From Aliiroseovarius sediminilitoris (GTDB lineage Bacteria > Pseudomonadota > Alphaproteobacteria > Rhodobacterales > Rhodobacteraceae): a DNA stretch of 64,000 nt. The stretch lies in the NCBI RefSeq assembly GCF_900109955.1, contig NZ_FOJB01000001.1, forward strand, positions 2,480,001 through 2,544,000, read 5' to 3'. Below the pieces are notes generated by a model that made no database searches, was not told where the DNA came from, and saw only the letters and a program-made list of their open reading frames with translations. Of the stretch, positions 17,761-25,624 are shown piece after piece. A program made the position numbers and the translations under genes. Positions within the stretch are counted from its first letter, which is position 1. Each line of letters opens with the position of its first letter.

Positions 17761-18018
17761 CACACCGCGTGGGCGGCAAGATCGCAGATGACATTCCCAG
17801 CGTATCACTGCGATCAACCAATTGGGTGCGATCCCCCGATGCGGGGTCCAAAACGCTCAAGAAATTCGCCACGTATTACAACCAGATCACCTGCGCCAAG
17901 TGGGACCAAAGATCGTGCATATCGTTGACCCACAGTGCCTGCCTTACTCTTTCCTCGACAGCGACGTGCATGCGGTTGCGGAGGCCACCCCTTGACCCGG
18001 TCGGGCACAGAGGATTGA
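17761..18018 (+). pseudogene. possible integrase/transposase C-terminal remnant
   Basis: At 17847-17888 one frame encodes SKTLKKFATYYNQI, which resembles the end of the rve-type integrase core of IS481/IS3-like transposases (pattern L..YA.YYN..RTH). The reading then fails to continue as a conserved tail, and no start or upstream catalytic part is present. The adjacent 12-bp inverted repeat supports a decayed mobile element. This is a weak call based on one short motif. Confidence 0.3.
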
Positions 18019-18087
18019 GTGATAGATGAACATGTTAATAGGTTCGCTTTGTGGGTGCCCGTTCAGATCACCCCGAAAGGATGCCCG

Positions 18088-19968
18088 ATGACTGCTGAGT
18101 TCATGCTGATCACCTTCACGCTGTTTCTGGCCGGCGTTTTAGCGGTTCCCATCGCATCCCGATTGGGTCTTGGTTCGGTGCTGGGATATCTGTTGGCAGG
18201 TGTTTTCATCAGCCCGTTCCTGCATTGGATGGGCGCAGATGTCGTGGCGCTACAGCATTTCTCGGAATTTGGTGTCGTCATGATGCTGTTTGTTGTCGGG
18301 CTTGAGATGAACCCGCGGTCGCTTTGGGAAATGCGGTCCCGGATATTCGTGCTGGGCGGATTGCAAGTGGTCGTCACGACGGTTCTTGTCATGCTGATTG
18401 CCATGGCATTTGGCCTGCCGACAACCGTTGGGCTGGCGATTGGGTTGGTGTTTGCCCTGTCCTCGACGGCGATCGTGAATCAGACCTTGCGTGAAAAAGG
18501 CCTGTTGCGGTCGGATGGAGGGCAGGCAAGTTTCTCGGTCCTGTTAATGCAGGATATTGCGGTTATTCCCATGCTGGCGCTGATCCCCCTTCTGGCCATG
18601 CCGGAACTGGCTGAAACCCTGTCACATGGGTCCGCAGAGGCTGGCGAATATGGTTCCGCTGCAACCAAATTGAACCTCAGCCTGGTTGACGGTCTGAACG
18701 GCTGGCAAACTGCGCTGGCGACACTTGCGGCCATCGCGGCGGTCATATTTATCGGCACCTATCTGACCACGCCAGTGTTTCGGTTCGTCGCGCGGGCCAG
18801 GTTGCGAGAGCTGTTCGTCACCGCCGCCCTAATGATGGTTCTGGGCATCGCCCTGCTGATGACATTGGTTGGTCTGTCGCCTGCACTGGGCACCTTTCTG
18901 GCGGGGGTTGTCATGGGAGGCAGCGCGTATCGGCATGAGTTGGAAAGCGATATCGACCCGTTCAAAGGAATATTCCTTGGGGTCTTTTTTATCACGGTTG
19001 GTGCCAGCATTGACTTCACGCTTCTGGGCCAGAACGTTGGATTGGTGCTGGGCCTGACATTCGGGCTGATCGTGCTGAAATGCGTGGTCCTTATGGGGTT
19101 GGGGCGCGCATTTCATCTGAAAGGTGGCGACAGATGGCTGTTCGGGCTGGGCCTTGCCCAAGCCGGTGAATTCGGGTTTGTCCTGTTGTCGTTCACAGTC
19201 GCCAATGCTGTCATCCCCAAAGAGATTGCCGATCTTCTGCTGTTGGTTGTGGCCTTGTCGATGTTGCTGACGCCTGCGCTGTTCATCCTGTACGACCGTG
19301 TCATCGCACCACGTTATTCCAACGATGACGAACGCGAGGCCGACACGATTGAAGCGCCTGCCGAGATCATCATCGCGGGCCATGGCCGGTTCGGCGGCAT
19401 CGTGAACCGGGGCTTGCGGGCGGCGGGCTATGACACGACTGTTCTGGACTATTCGTCGGAGCAACTGGAAATGCTGCGTCGGTTCGGGATCAGCGTGCAT
19501 TTCGGCGATGCCACACGCCCAGACATGCTGCATGCCGCCGGGATCGAAGACGCCAAAGTCCTTGTCGTGGCAATCGACGGCAAAGAAGCGATCACCGAAA
19601 TGACCCGCTATGTTCGTGCCCATTTCCCAAAGGTGCACGTCATTGCCCGCGCAGTTGATCGCAATCACGTATACGACCTTTGGTCGGTCGGCTGTCGAGA
19701 TGTCATTCGCGAGGTCTATGACAGTTCGCTCCGGATGACCCGTTCGGCATTCGAAGCCCTCGGGCACAGTCGCGCTGCGGCAGACCGAATGGTTGCCGAG
19801 TTTGACGCGTCCGACCGTGAGGTCATGCTGGACTTGGCCCAGCTTCACGACATCAACACACCCACATTCGAAAACGAAGCCTATATGCAGCGGGTTGATG
19901 AGATGATGAAGGTCTGGGAAGAGCAATTGGCCGGGCGTGTTGCGAATGTAACCAAGACGGCCGAGTAA
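18088..19968 (+). CDS. CPA2-family cation:proton antiporter with TrkA-N (RCK) domain
   Basis: A 626-residue KefB/KefC-like protein that would exchange K+ or Na+ for H+. Residues 1 to about 390 form 11-13 membrane helices; LGLGSVLGYLLAGVFISP is near the start and LSSTAIV at about 133. A Rossmann RCK domain follows from about residue 425 (IIIAGHGRFGGIVNRGL, with a later VHFGDATRPDML). I chose the ATG at 18088 because AAAGGA lies 7 bases before it; the longer GTG frame from 18019 has no ribosome site and begins with a hydrophilic extension. A Crp/Fnr regulator follows. Confidence 0.92.
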   Translation: MTAEFMLITFTLFLAGVLAVPIASRLGLGSVLGYLLAGVFISPFLHWMGADVVALQHFSEFGVVMMLFVVGLEMNPRSLWEMRSRIFVLGGLQVVVTTVLVMLIAMAFGLPTTVGLAIGLVFALSSTAIVNQTLREKGLLRSDGGQASFSVLLMQDIAVIPMLALIPLLAMPELAETLSHGSAEAGEYGSAATKLNLSLVDGLNGWQTALATLAAIAAVIFIGTYLTTPVFRFVARARLRELFVTAALMMVLGIALLMTLVGLSPALGTFLAGVVMGGSAYRHELESDIDPFKGIFLGVFFITVGASIDFTLLGQNVGLVLGLTFGLIVLKCVVLMGLGRAFHLKGGDRWLFGLGLAQAGEFGFVLLSFTVANAVIPKEIADLLLLVVALSMLLTPALFILYDRVIAPRYSNDDEREADTIEAPAEIIIAGHGRFGGIVNRGLRAAGYDTTVLDYSSEQLEMLRRFGISVHFGDATRPDMLHAAGIEDAKVLVVAIDGKEAITEMTRYVRAHFPKVHVIARAVDRNHVYDLWSVGCRDVIREVYDSSLRMTRSAFEALGHSRAAADRMVAEFDASDREVMLDLAQLHDINTPTFENEAYMQRVDEMMKVWEEQLAGRVANVTKTAE

Positions 19969-20083
19969 ACCTCACAACAGGGCTAGAGCCGTGAAGTGGT
20001 GGACGCCACTTGGCTGCACAGATAGAAACGAAACTGGAACAGGATGGCGCTGCTTGCACGGCGTCGTTTGCAGGGGAAAGACA

Positions 20084-20767
20084 GTGCCACTGGAAATGTA
20101 TAAGATGATTGCGCGCAATTCGCTTTTCATGCGCGCCCTACCCGATGTTCATGTGGACGCGATCTTGTCACAGGCCACCTGGCGACATTTTGAGCGTGGC
20201 GAAACGCTGTTCATGCAAGAGGATTCAGCCGACGCGATACACATCGTTCTGGACGGTTGGGTCAAACTTTACCGTATGACACGCGGCGGGACCGAAGCGG
20301 TGGTGAGTGTATTCACCCGTGGCGAAAGTTTCGGCGAAGCCGTCGCCCTGCGGAAACTGCCCTATCCGGTGTCGGGCGAGGCCGCGACCAATTGCGAAGT
20401 GATGCATATTCCGACCAACGTCATGCTGCAATTGGTGAAACAGGATCCCGAGGTCGCGCTTTCGATCCTTTCGTCAACCTTCACACATTTGCACGGGCTG
20501 GTCACACAGCTTGAACAGCTGAAGGCCAAAACCGCCCCGCAGCGTGTTGCCGAATTCCTTTTGGCGCTGTGTGACGGCACGTCGGAAGATTGCACAATCC
20601 AACTGCCTTATGACAAGGTGTTGATTGCCGGGCGTCTGGGCATGAAGCCAGAAAGCCTGTCCCGTGCGTTTTCTCGGCTTGGCACCTATGGCGTACGGAT
20701 CGACAAAAGCAGTGCGATCATCAGTGATGTGCAGCGGTTGCGAGACTATGCGCGCGACGACGGATAG
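20084..20767 (+). CDS. Crp/Fnr-family transcriptional regulator
   Basis: A 227-residue regulator with an N-terminal cyclic-nucleotide-like beta barrel (FERGETLFMQEDSADAIHIV, later TRGESFGEAVAL), a long dimer helix and a C-terminal winged helix (about 165-215, LAGRLGMKPESLSRAFSRL-like). No cysteine cluster for an Fe-S centre is present, so it is unlikely to be a true FNR. The GTG at 20084 has AGGGGAAAG upstream; the longer open frame is probably not coding. It starts 116 bases after the antiporter gene. Effector and targets are unknown. Confidence 0.85.
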   Translation: MPLEMYKMIARNSLFMRALPDVHVDAILSQATWRHFERGETLFMQEDSADAIHIVLDGWVKLYRMTRGGTEAVVSVFTRGESFGEAVALRKLPYPVSGEAATNCEVMHIPTNVMLQLVKQDPEVALSILSSTFTHLHGLVTQLEQLKAKTAPQRVAEFLLALCDGTSEDCTIQLPYDKVLIAGRLGMKPESLSRAFSRLGTYGVRIDKSSAIISDVQRLRDYARDDG

Positions 20768-20883
20768 GGCGACGACACTGAAAAGACGCGGAGTTGAATG
20801 CCACTTAACCCTGTAAGTCATTGATTGTGTTAAGTCTGAATTTCACATTGACAGGGCGCGATACCACTGAGGTGTGAACATAT
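20768..20883 (+). promoter_or_regulatory. leader with TTGACA and repeated TTAAG/CTTAA elements
   Basis: The stretch holds CTTAACCC, TTGATTGTGTTAAG and a consensus TTGACA at 20848-20853. A good -10 at 16-18 bases is not visible. It may be a promoter for the small ORF that begins at 20884. The TTGAT half-site is only half of an FNR-like box. Confidence 0.3.
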
Positions 20884-21051
20884 ATGCCACAAAAATTTGA
20901 AGAAAAACCTAAAAAAGGCCGCTACAAGGCGACCTTTTCAGAAGTATTCAACATCTTGGTTTCCTCGTTTCGATGGTTTGGTTGGCACCACCATCAAAAC
21001 GGACAACCATTTCCCTTCAAGGGATGTGCCGCCCCCATTTCAGCTTGCTGA
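20884..21051 (+). CDS. possible 55-residue basic small protein
   Basis: An ATG with GAGGTG about 9 bases upstream opens a 55-codon frame. It begins MPQKFEEKPKKGRYKATFSE, contains an FRWFGWHHH segment and ends with TGA at 21049. It is not obviously a fragment of a larger gene and I know no family. Preceding TTGACA and the lack of any other gene in this 530-base stretch are the main arguments for it; short length makes chance possible. Confidence 0.35.
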   Translation: MPQKFEEKPKKGRYKATFSEVFNILVSSFRWFGWHHHQNGQPFPFKGCAAPISAC

Positions 21052-21300
21052 GAAGGGCGCGGTGTCAGATCACATCGAGTCTACGCCATGTAAGATGTCC
21101 CATCCGGAGTGCGAAGTTTCGCCAACGCCGAAAGCCCTGACTTCGACATCCCAATGATCCGCGCCCCTCATCAAGTCCAACCCGACCTTCTGCCTTTTCC
21201 CGAGCGAGAACCTCGTGCACCTCTAAAGGATCACCCATCACGCCTTTGAATTTCAAAGAAGGGTCCACATAACAACATACGTTTATCGCAGGATAATCCG
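21052..21300. other. intergenic stretch, nothing recognised
   Basis: About 250 bases upstream of the SRAP fragment. No N-terminal part of an SRAP protein (which should begin Met-Cys-Gly-Arg) is visible in any frame, so the 5' half of that gene has been lost. A GTCAGATCACA at 21063 partly resembles the inverted repeat at 17749-17760. Confidence 0.4.
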
Positions 21301-21618
21301 ATGATGTTGTTCGCGGGGCTGCACACCCAGCTCTCTGATGGTCGTCGCACTTGCACCTTGCTGACACGCCCGGCACTGCCTGATATCGAAGCGCTGCACC
21401 CGCGCATGCCGGTCATTCTGACATCGGAAGAAACGCTGGCCTGGCTTGAAAAGACCGCATCCGATGATGACGTTCGCGACACTTTCGGCACCGGATGGCA
21501 GGGCCGGTTCCTTGAGGACCCGGTGGCGAAATTTGGTCTTAAGGATGACGGACCCGAGTTGATCGAACCGATCGACGGTGCCGGGTTCGACTTGGTCCCG
21601 CGGCCTGAATATCTTGAC
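21301..21618 (+). pseudogene. SRAP (YedK/HMCES-like) C-terminal fragment
   Basis: The frame encodes LFAGLHTQLSDG, TCTLLTRPA and HPRMPVIL, which match the C-terminal core of SOS response-associated peptidases that crosslink to abasic sites. His in HPRMPVIL is the expected catalytic or structural histidine. The catalytic Cys2 and the first half of the domain are absent, and the frame runs on without a natural stop into antisense of the next gene. The gene is therefore broken at both ends. The end coordinate is approximate, placed before the terminator. Confidence 0.65.
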
Positions 21619-21630
21619 TCGATGAAACGA

Positions 21631-21662
21631 AAAACGCCGCGCGGTTTCCCACGCGGCGTTTT
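21631..21662 (-). terminator. intrinsic terminator of the alanine-rich protein gene
   Basis: An 11-bp perfect stem (AAAACGCCGCG with CGCGGCGTTTT) around a 10-base loop, flanked by A and T runs, lies 22 bases beyond the stop of the minus-strand gene at 21684. It could act on both strands. Confidence 0.85.
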
Positions 21663-21683
21663 CTGTTTTGCTGTGTCTGGGGC

Positions 21684-22346
21684 TTACATGCCCAGCGCAC
21701 CTTTGACCTGGTTGATCGCAGCTTCCAGCAGGGCCGGGTTATTTGCAGCGGCCTCTACGGCAGCTTTCAATCCAGTCTTCTCGGCTTCTCCCAGCGAAGA
21801 GTTGTCGATCATCTCGTTCACTTTGGCGGCGTCAAAACCCTGCACGGTCAGCGCATCGGGCGTGGCATCGGTTGCGGCATCGGCGGAAGTATCCGCTGTC
21901 GCATCCGCTGCTCCCTCGGCGGTGGCGTCTGTGCCGGCATCCGGTGTTGCAGTGTCCGCGGCATCGCTGGCAGCACCGGTGACGGAATCGATTGCGCCTT
22001 CAACGGCATCGGTCACGGCGTCAGCAGCACCCTGCACGGCATCGCCCGCAGCGTCAGCAGCGCCTTGCACGGCTTCGCCAGCTGCGTCAGCGGCGTCCTG
22101 CACAGCCTCGCCCGCTGCATCCGCGGCCGCGGCGGCTTCATCGGCGGCGTTTTCGGCCGCTTCCTTGGCAGCAGCTTCGGCAGCGGCCGCCTGTTCGGCG
22201 GCGGCATCCGCGGCAGCGTCTTCCGCTGCTTGCGCTTCTGCTGCTGCTTCTTCCGCAATCATCTTAGTTTGGTTGTTGTTGTACCAGATATAGCCGCCCA
22301 CAGCGGCAACGATCACAATTCCAACAGCGATAATGGTATTTTTCAT
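21684..22346 (-). CDS. alanine-rich membrane-anchored protein with 11-residue repeats
   Basis: A 220-residue protein. Residues 4-21 form one transmembrane anchor, followed by an Ala/Glu-rich helix (30-73), five tandem 11-residue repeats of type AADAAGEAVQG (74-128), a Thr/Asp/Ala linker (130-165) and a small folded-looking C-terminal part (166-220). The repeats predict an amphipathic 11/3 helix like LEA or apolipoprotein helices that lie on membranes. I chose the ATG at 22346 (MKNTIIAVG) because GAGGAT precedes it. A strong terminator follows. Function is unknown; a membrane or stress role is inferred. Confidence 0.75.
   Translation of the reverse strand: MKNTIIAVGIVIVAAVGGYIWYNNNQTKMIAEEAAAEAQAAEDAAADAAAEQAAAAEAAAKEAAENAADEAAAAADAAGEAVQDAADAAGEAVQGAADAAGDAVQGAADAVTDAVEGAIDSVTGAASDAADTATPDAGTDATAEGAADATADTSADAATDATPDALTVQGFDAAKVNEMIDNSSLGEAEKTGLKAAVEAAANNPALLEAAINQVKGALGM
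21963..22127 (-). repeat. five 33-bp in-frame repeats inside the alanine-rich gene
   Basis: Five consecutive 11-codon units encode AADAAGEAVQD, AADAAGEAVQG, AADAAGDAVQG, AADAVTDAVEG and AIDSVTGAASD. The first three are nearly identical at the protein level, which suggests recent expansion; the last two have drifted. Confidence 0.8.
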
Positions 22347-22633
22347 GTCGGCATCCTCAACTTGTCCATACATGCGCTGCGCAGATCTGAGCAGCATCCA
22401 AGAGGGATGTGAGGTCTAAGCCGGTCAAGCGCAAGGGGAGTTTCACCCAATGCGCGTCAATACGCCAATGTAGCAGGAATATTGCAAGATTCTGACCCAA
22501 AAGAGCGGATCCCGTCGGCTTTTGACGTCAAATCAACATCCGCCTGAAACAATCCTTCGGAAAACGCTTTATCGGGTTGAAACACACCCGCATGGGCCTT
22601 AACTTCCGCAACCGAAGAACACTGAAACGTCAG

Positions 22634-22650
22634 AAGGAATGGCACAATAG
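22634..22650 (+). promoter_or_regulatory. infC ribosome site, three-codon mini-ORF and AUA start
   Basis: AAGGA at 22634-22638 directly abuts ATG GCA CAA TAG (22639-22650). The ATA start of infC overlaps the last codons of that mini-ORF in the +2 phase (22647). The Shine-Dalgarno spacing is ideal for the ATA and too short for the ATG. This layout decides the start and may allow initiation-fidelity feedback. Confidence 0.6.
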
Positions 22651-23192
22651 CCCGCAGACCTCACAACGCGCCGCCCACGCGCGACACCGGCCCCCGCGTA
22701 AACGAGCGCATCAAGGCCACTGAAATTCGACTTATTGGCGCCGACGGCGAAAACGCCGGTGTTGTCACGCCTGCGCAAGCATTGGTCATGGCCGCAGAGG
22801 CCGGGCTTGATCTGGTTGAGATTTCGCCCAACGCCAACCCGCCCGTCTGTAAGATCATGGATTTCGGCAAGTTCAAATATGAACAGCAGAAGCGGGAAAG
22901 CGAAGCCCGCAAGAAGCAGAAAACCATCGAGGTGAAAGAGGTCAAGTTCCGCCCCAACACCGATACGCATGACTATGACGTCAAGATGCGCAACGTGTTC
23001 AAGTTCCTGGAAAATGGCGACAAGGTCAAAGTGACGTTGCGGTTCCGGGGGCGTGAAATGGCGCACCAAAACCTTGGTCGCGAATTGCTTGAGCGGGTCG
23101 CGGAAGATACCAAGGAAATCGGCAAGGTTGAAAACATGCCGAAGATGGAAGGCCGCCAGATGGTCATGATGATTGGCCCCGTGTCTAAGTAA
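22647..23192 (+). CDS. infC: translation initiation factor IF-3, apparent AUA start
   Basis: IF-3 binds the 30S subunit, checks the start codon and keeps subunits apart. The 181-residue protein has the N-domain block [20 protein letters not shown], then [20 protein letters not shown] and [16 protein letters not shown], and the C-domain with [11 protein letters not shown]. Family alignment requires translation from the ATA at 22647. An AAGGA sits 8 bases before it, and no in-frame ATG exists until residue 46. An out-of-frame ATG at 22639 opens only a three-codon frame (ATG GCA CAA TAG). E. coli infC uses the rare AUU for autocontrol, so a rare start here is consistent. A terminator follows. 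Confidence 0.93.
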   Translation: MARRPHNAPPTRDTGPRVNERIKATEIRLIGADGENAGVVTPAQALVMAAEAGLDLVEISPNANPPVCKIMDFGKFKYEQQKRESEARKKQKTIEVKEVKFRPNTDTHDYDVKMRNVFKFLENGDKVKVTLRFRGREMAHQNLGRELLERVAEDTKEIGKVENMPKMEGRQMVMMIGPVSK

Positions 23193-23219
23193 TTGGCCAA
23201 GCACCTGGTCTGATAAAGA

Positions 23220-23247
23220 AAAACGCCTCGCATCAGCGAGGCGTTTT
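23220..23247 (+). terminator. intrinsic terminator after infC
   Basis: A 12-bp stem (AAAACGCCTCGC with GCGAGGCGTTTT) with a 4-base loop lies 28 bases after the infC stop. A run of T ends the right arm. It also lies downstream of the convergent methyltransferase gene and may serve both. Confidence 0.9.
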
Positions 23248-23282
23248 GCGTTTCAAATCCGTGGCAGTAGCGCGCGGTCCTG

Positions 23283-23915
23283 TCAGCGCCGAGCCACAAC
23301 ATAGCGCCGCAATTCCTTTGCCGGGAAATTGCCGCTTTCAACGATTGTGAATCCCTGCTCGGTCAGGATAGCCTCGAACTCCTCGACACTCATGATCGCC
23401 ACATAGGGCGCTTTGCCGACCATCTGCATCAGTGGCAGAGCAAAACGCATGGCGTAGTAAAACCAAGGCCCACCCTGCGTGGGTTTGCAGAATGTTTTTG
23501 AGATAAACACGCCACCGGGTGCCAGAAGATCACGCACACGCCCCAAAACGCCCGGCAGGTCTTCCACCAGATGCAACACATTATGGGCAAGGATGGCGTC
23601 ATAGGGACCGCCGACATCATGCAGTTTTGCGTCAGTCACCTGAAAGTCCACATTGCCGATCCCCTGCTCGTCAGCCTTGGCTTTTCCGATCCGTATCATC
23701 TCGGGCGAGACATCGGTGATCGTGATATGTTCAACGGCGGGGGCCAGTTCCAGAGCCGTCGATCCTGTGCCGGCACCAATCTCAAGCACTTTGTCTTGAG
23801 AGCCAAGATAAGACCGCGTGCGTTCTAATGTGAACTGATACCCCTCGGGATCCTTGATCTCGGATGTCGCGTATTTCGCGGCGACCCCATCCCAAAATTT
23901 CGCAGCTTGTATCAT
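23283..23915 (-). CDS. class I SAM-dependent methyltransferase
   Basis: A 210-residue Rossmann-fold methyltransferase of the methyltransferase-11/25 type. Motif I is VLEIGAGTGSTALEL (residues 43-57), followed by ITDVSPEMI and a motif IV region YDAILAHNVLHL (about 105-116), then LLAPGGVFISKT. The ATG has GGAG at good spacing. It is divergent from a LysR regulator whose start lies 84 bases away, so that regulator may control it. The methyl acceptor is unknown. Confidence 0.85.
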   Translation of the reverse strand: MIQAAKFWDGVAAKYATSEIKDPEGYQFTLERTRSYLGSQDKVLEIGAGTGSTALELAPAVEHITITDVSPEMIRIGKAKADEQGIGNVDFQVTDAKLHDVGGPYDAILAHNVLHLVEDLPGVLGRVRDLLAPGGVFISKTFCKPTQGGPWFYYAMRFALPLMQMVGKAPYVAIMSVEEFEAILTEQGFTIVESGNFPAKELRRYVVARR

Positions 23916-23999
23916 CGGTCATCTCCTTTGATGCTGGTCTATCCATGCGAAACAGCAAAGGGAATTGCCGAATTTTGCCTTACTGCTATACATTTATGC

Positions 24000-24899
24000 A
24001 TGAATTGGGATGCAATATCATTTGATTGGAACCAGGTTCGGGCCTTCATGGCCACAGCAGACGAAGGATCACTGTCCGCCGCCGCCCGTGTGCTGGGTCA
24101 AACTCAACCGACTGTCGGGCGGCAGGTCGCGCGGCTTGAGGACACGCTGGGCATCGCCCTGTTCGAACGGATCGGGCGCGGACTGGTTTTGACGCCATCC
24201 GGACGCGCGGTGCTGGAACATGTGCACAAGATGGCCGATGCGGCGGTGAACATCTCGCTTGTAGCAGCGGGACAAACGCAGGCCATCGAAGGGAAAGTGC
24301 GCATCACAGCGTCGGATGTGTTTGCCGCCTATATCCTGCCGCCAATGCTGCAACACCTGCGTGACATCGCCCCAAGACTTGAGGTTGACATCTTGGCTGC
24401 CAATGACATTCGCGACATCCAGCGGCGCGAAGCGGATATTGCGATCCGCCATGTCCGCCCCGCTCAACCCGAACTCTATGCCCGGTTGGTCGACGAGGCC
24501 GAGGCGTATCTTTACGCTGCCACCTCATACCTCAAACGGCGGGGGCACCCCAAAACCAAAGCCGATCTTTCGCAGCATGACTTCGTGAACTTCGGATCCT
24601 CGGACGAGATGATCGGATATCTTGCTCCGCTGGGGATCAAGGTCACGAAGCAGAATTTTCACCTGGGCTCGAACAGTGGTGTGGTCGCGTGGGAATATGT
24701 GCAGCGCGGCCTTGGCATTGCCTTCATGTCAGCCAATGTCGGTGACACCGCGCCGGGGGTCGAACGGCTTTTGCCGGATATGGATCCCGTTGTCTTTCCG
24801 GTATGGCTGATCACCCATCGCGACCTGCACACCAGCCCCCGTATTCGGCTGATTTTCGACACGCTGGCGGGGTTCCTGTCGCGCCCACCCGAAAAGTGA
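24000..24899 (+). CDS. LysR-family transcriptional regulator
   Basis: A 299-residue regulator. The N-terminal helix-turn-helix (residues 10-65) contains FDWNQVRAFMATADEGSLSA and TQPTVGRQVARLE. The C-terminal effector domain begins near residue 90. I chose the ATG at 24000 (MNWDAISFDWN) because the domain begins right after it; 31 upstream codons in the same frame overlap the divergent methyltransferase gene and look non-coding. The divergent layout with the methyltransferase gene is typical for a LysR regulator and its target. The inducer is unknown. Confidence 0.92.
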   Translation: MNWDAISFDWNQVRAFMATADEGSLSAAARVLGQTQPTVGRQVARLEDTLGIALFERIGRGLVLTPSGRAVLEHVHKMADAAVNISLVAAGQTQAIEGKVRITASDVFAAYILPPMLQHLRDIAPRLEVDILAANDIRDIQRREADIAIRHVRPAQPELYARLVDEAEAYLYAATSYLKRRGHPKTKADLSQHDFVNFGSSDEMIGYLAPLGIKVTKQNFHLGSNSGVVAWEYVQRGLGIAFMSANVGDTAPGVERLLPDMDPVVFPVWLITHRDLHTSPRIRLIFDTLAGFLSRPPEK

Positions 24900-24993
24900 T
24901 CGTTTTGATCGGATTGAGCGCTGTGAAAGTGACCTAACACAGCCGCAGTTATCACCTCTTTTCTCTGCCTGCTCTGCCGACTAGGGTGCCCCG

Positions 24994-25614
24994 ATGGAAA
25001 CACTGTCCTTTCTGTTCGTTCCCCTGTCCCTGCTGGCAACTGCTGTCATGGCGGCCTCGGCGGCGATCCAGGCGCACCGGGTTCATATGGACCCGTTTGG
25101 CGCGACAGTTCTGGCGATTGCCACCTCTATGGGCGGCGGCACATTGCGCGATCTGTTTCTGGGGCTGACGCCGGTGTTCTGGATCACCGACACCAGATAC
25201 CTTGCCGTTGCGGTGCCGATTGCCCTGATCAGTTTCGGCCTGGCAACGCGAATGTCTTCCGGCAATGGCCGCAGACTCAAGGTGCTCATGCAATTGGATG
25301 CCATTGGATTGGCGCTGTTCACTCTGACCGGCGTTCAGGTGGCGCTGGATGTTGGGATATCCCCGATCCTTGCCATCGTTATTGGCTGTGTGACCGGCAC
25401 GGCAGGCGGGATGATCCGTGATCTTTTGTGCAACATGACCCCCAGCCTGTTGAAAGAGGATCTTTACGCCACGCTGTCGCTTCTAGGTGGCGCGGTCTAT
25501 CTGGCGATGCTGACATATCTGGGCGAGGCGCTGGCGGCGGGTCTTGGCTTTGCCACAATCCTGATTGCGCGCCTGCTGGTCCTGCGCATCAAGCCGCCGC
25601 GCGACAGCGTATAG
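24994..25614 (+). CDS. TRIC/UPF0126 family cation channel-like protein
   Basis: A 206-residue membrane protein with seven hydrophobic helices. Its two halves repeat the UPF0126 glycine signature: SMGGGTLRDLFLG (residues 45-57) and TGTAGGMIRDLLCN (about 133-146). Bacterial members of this family are related to trimeric intracellular cation channels. It starts 94 bases after the LysR gene. The end of its frame is 10 bases from the convergent xdhC stop. Confidence 0.88.
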   Translation: METLSFLFVPLSLLATAVMAASAAIQAHRVHMDPFGATVLAIATSMGGGTLRDLFLGLTPVFWITDTRYLAVAVPIALISFGLATRMSSGNGRRLKVLMQLDAIGLALFTLTGVQVALDVGISPILAIVIGCVTGTAGGMIRDLLCNMTPSLLKEDLYATLSLLGGAVYLAMLTYLGEALAAGLGFATILIARLLVLRIKPPRDSV

Positions 25615-25624
25615 CCTGGACCGG

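Noticed and set aside
17589-18029. Open frame of 146 codons starting in tRNA-Ser
   Set aside because: The first 40 codons are antisense to the tRNA. Only the short integrase-like motif was retained as a weak pseudogene call.
18829-19926. Open frame of 365 codons on the minus strand
   Set aside because: Antisense to the CPA2 antiporter.
20821-20840. FNR box in TTGATTGTGTTAAG
   Set aside because: Only the left half matches TTGAT-N4-ATCAA; the right half is TTAAG, so this is not a convincing site.
21963-22260. Possible CRISPR array because of regular repeats
   Set aside because: The 33-bp units are in frame and encode an 11-residue protein repeat, with no spacers.
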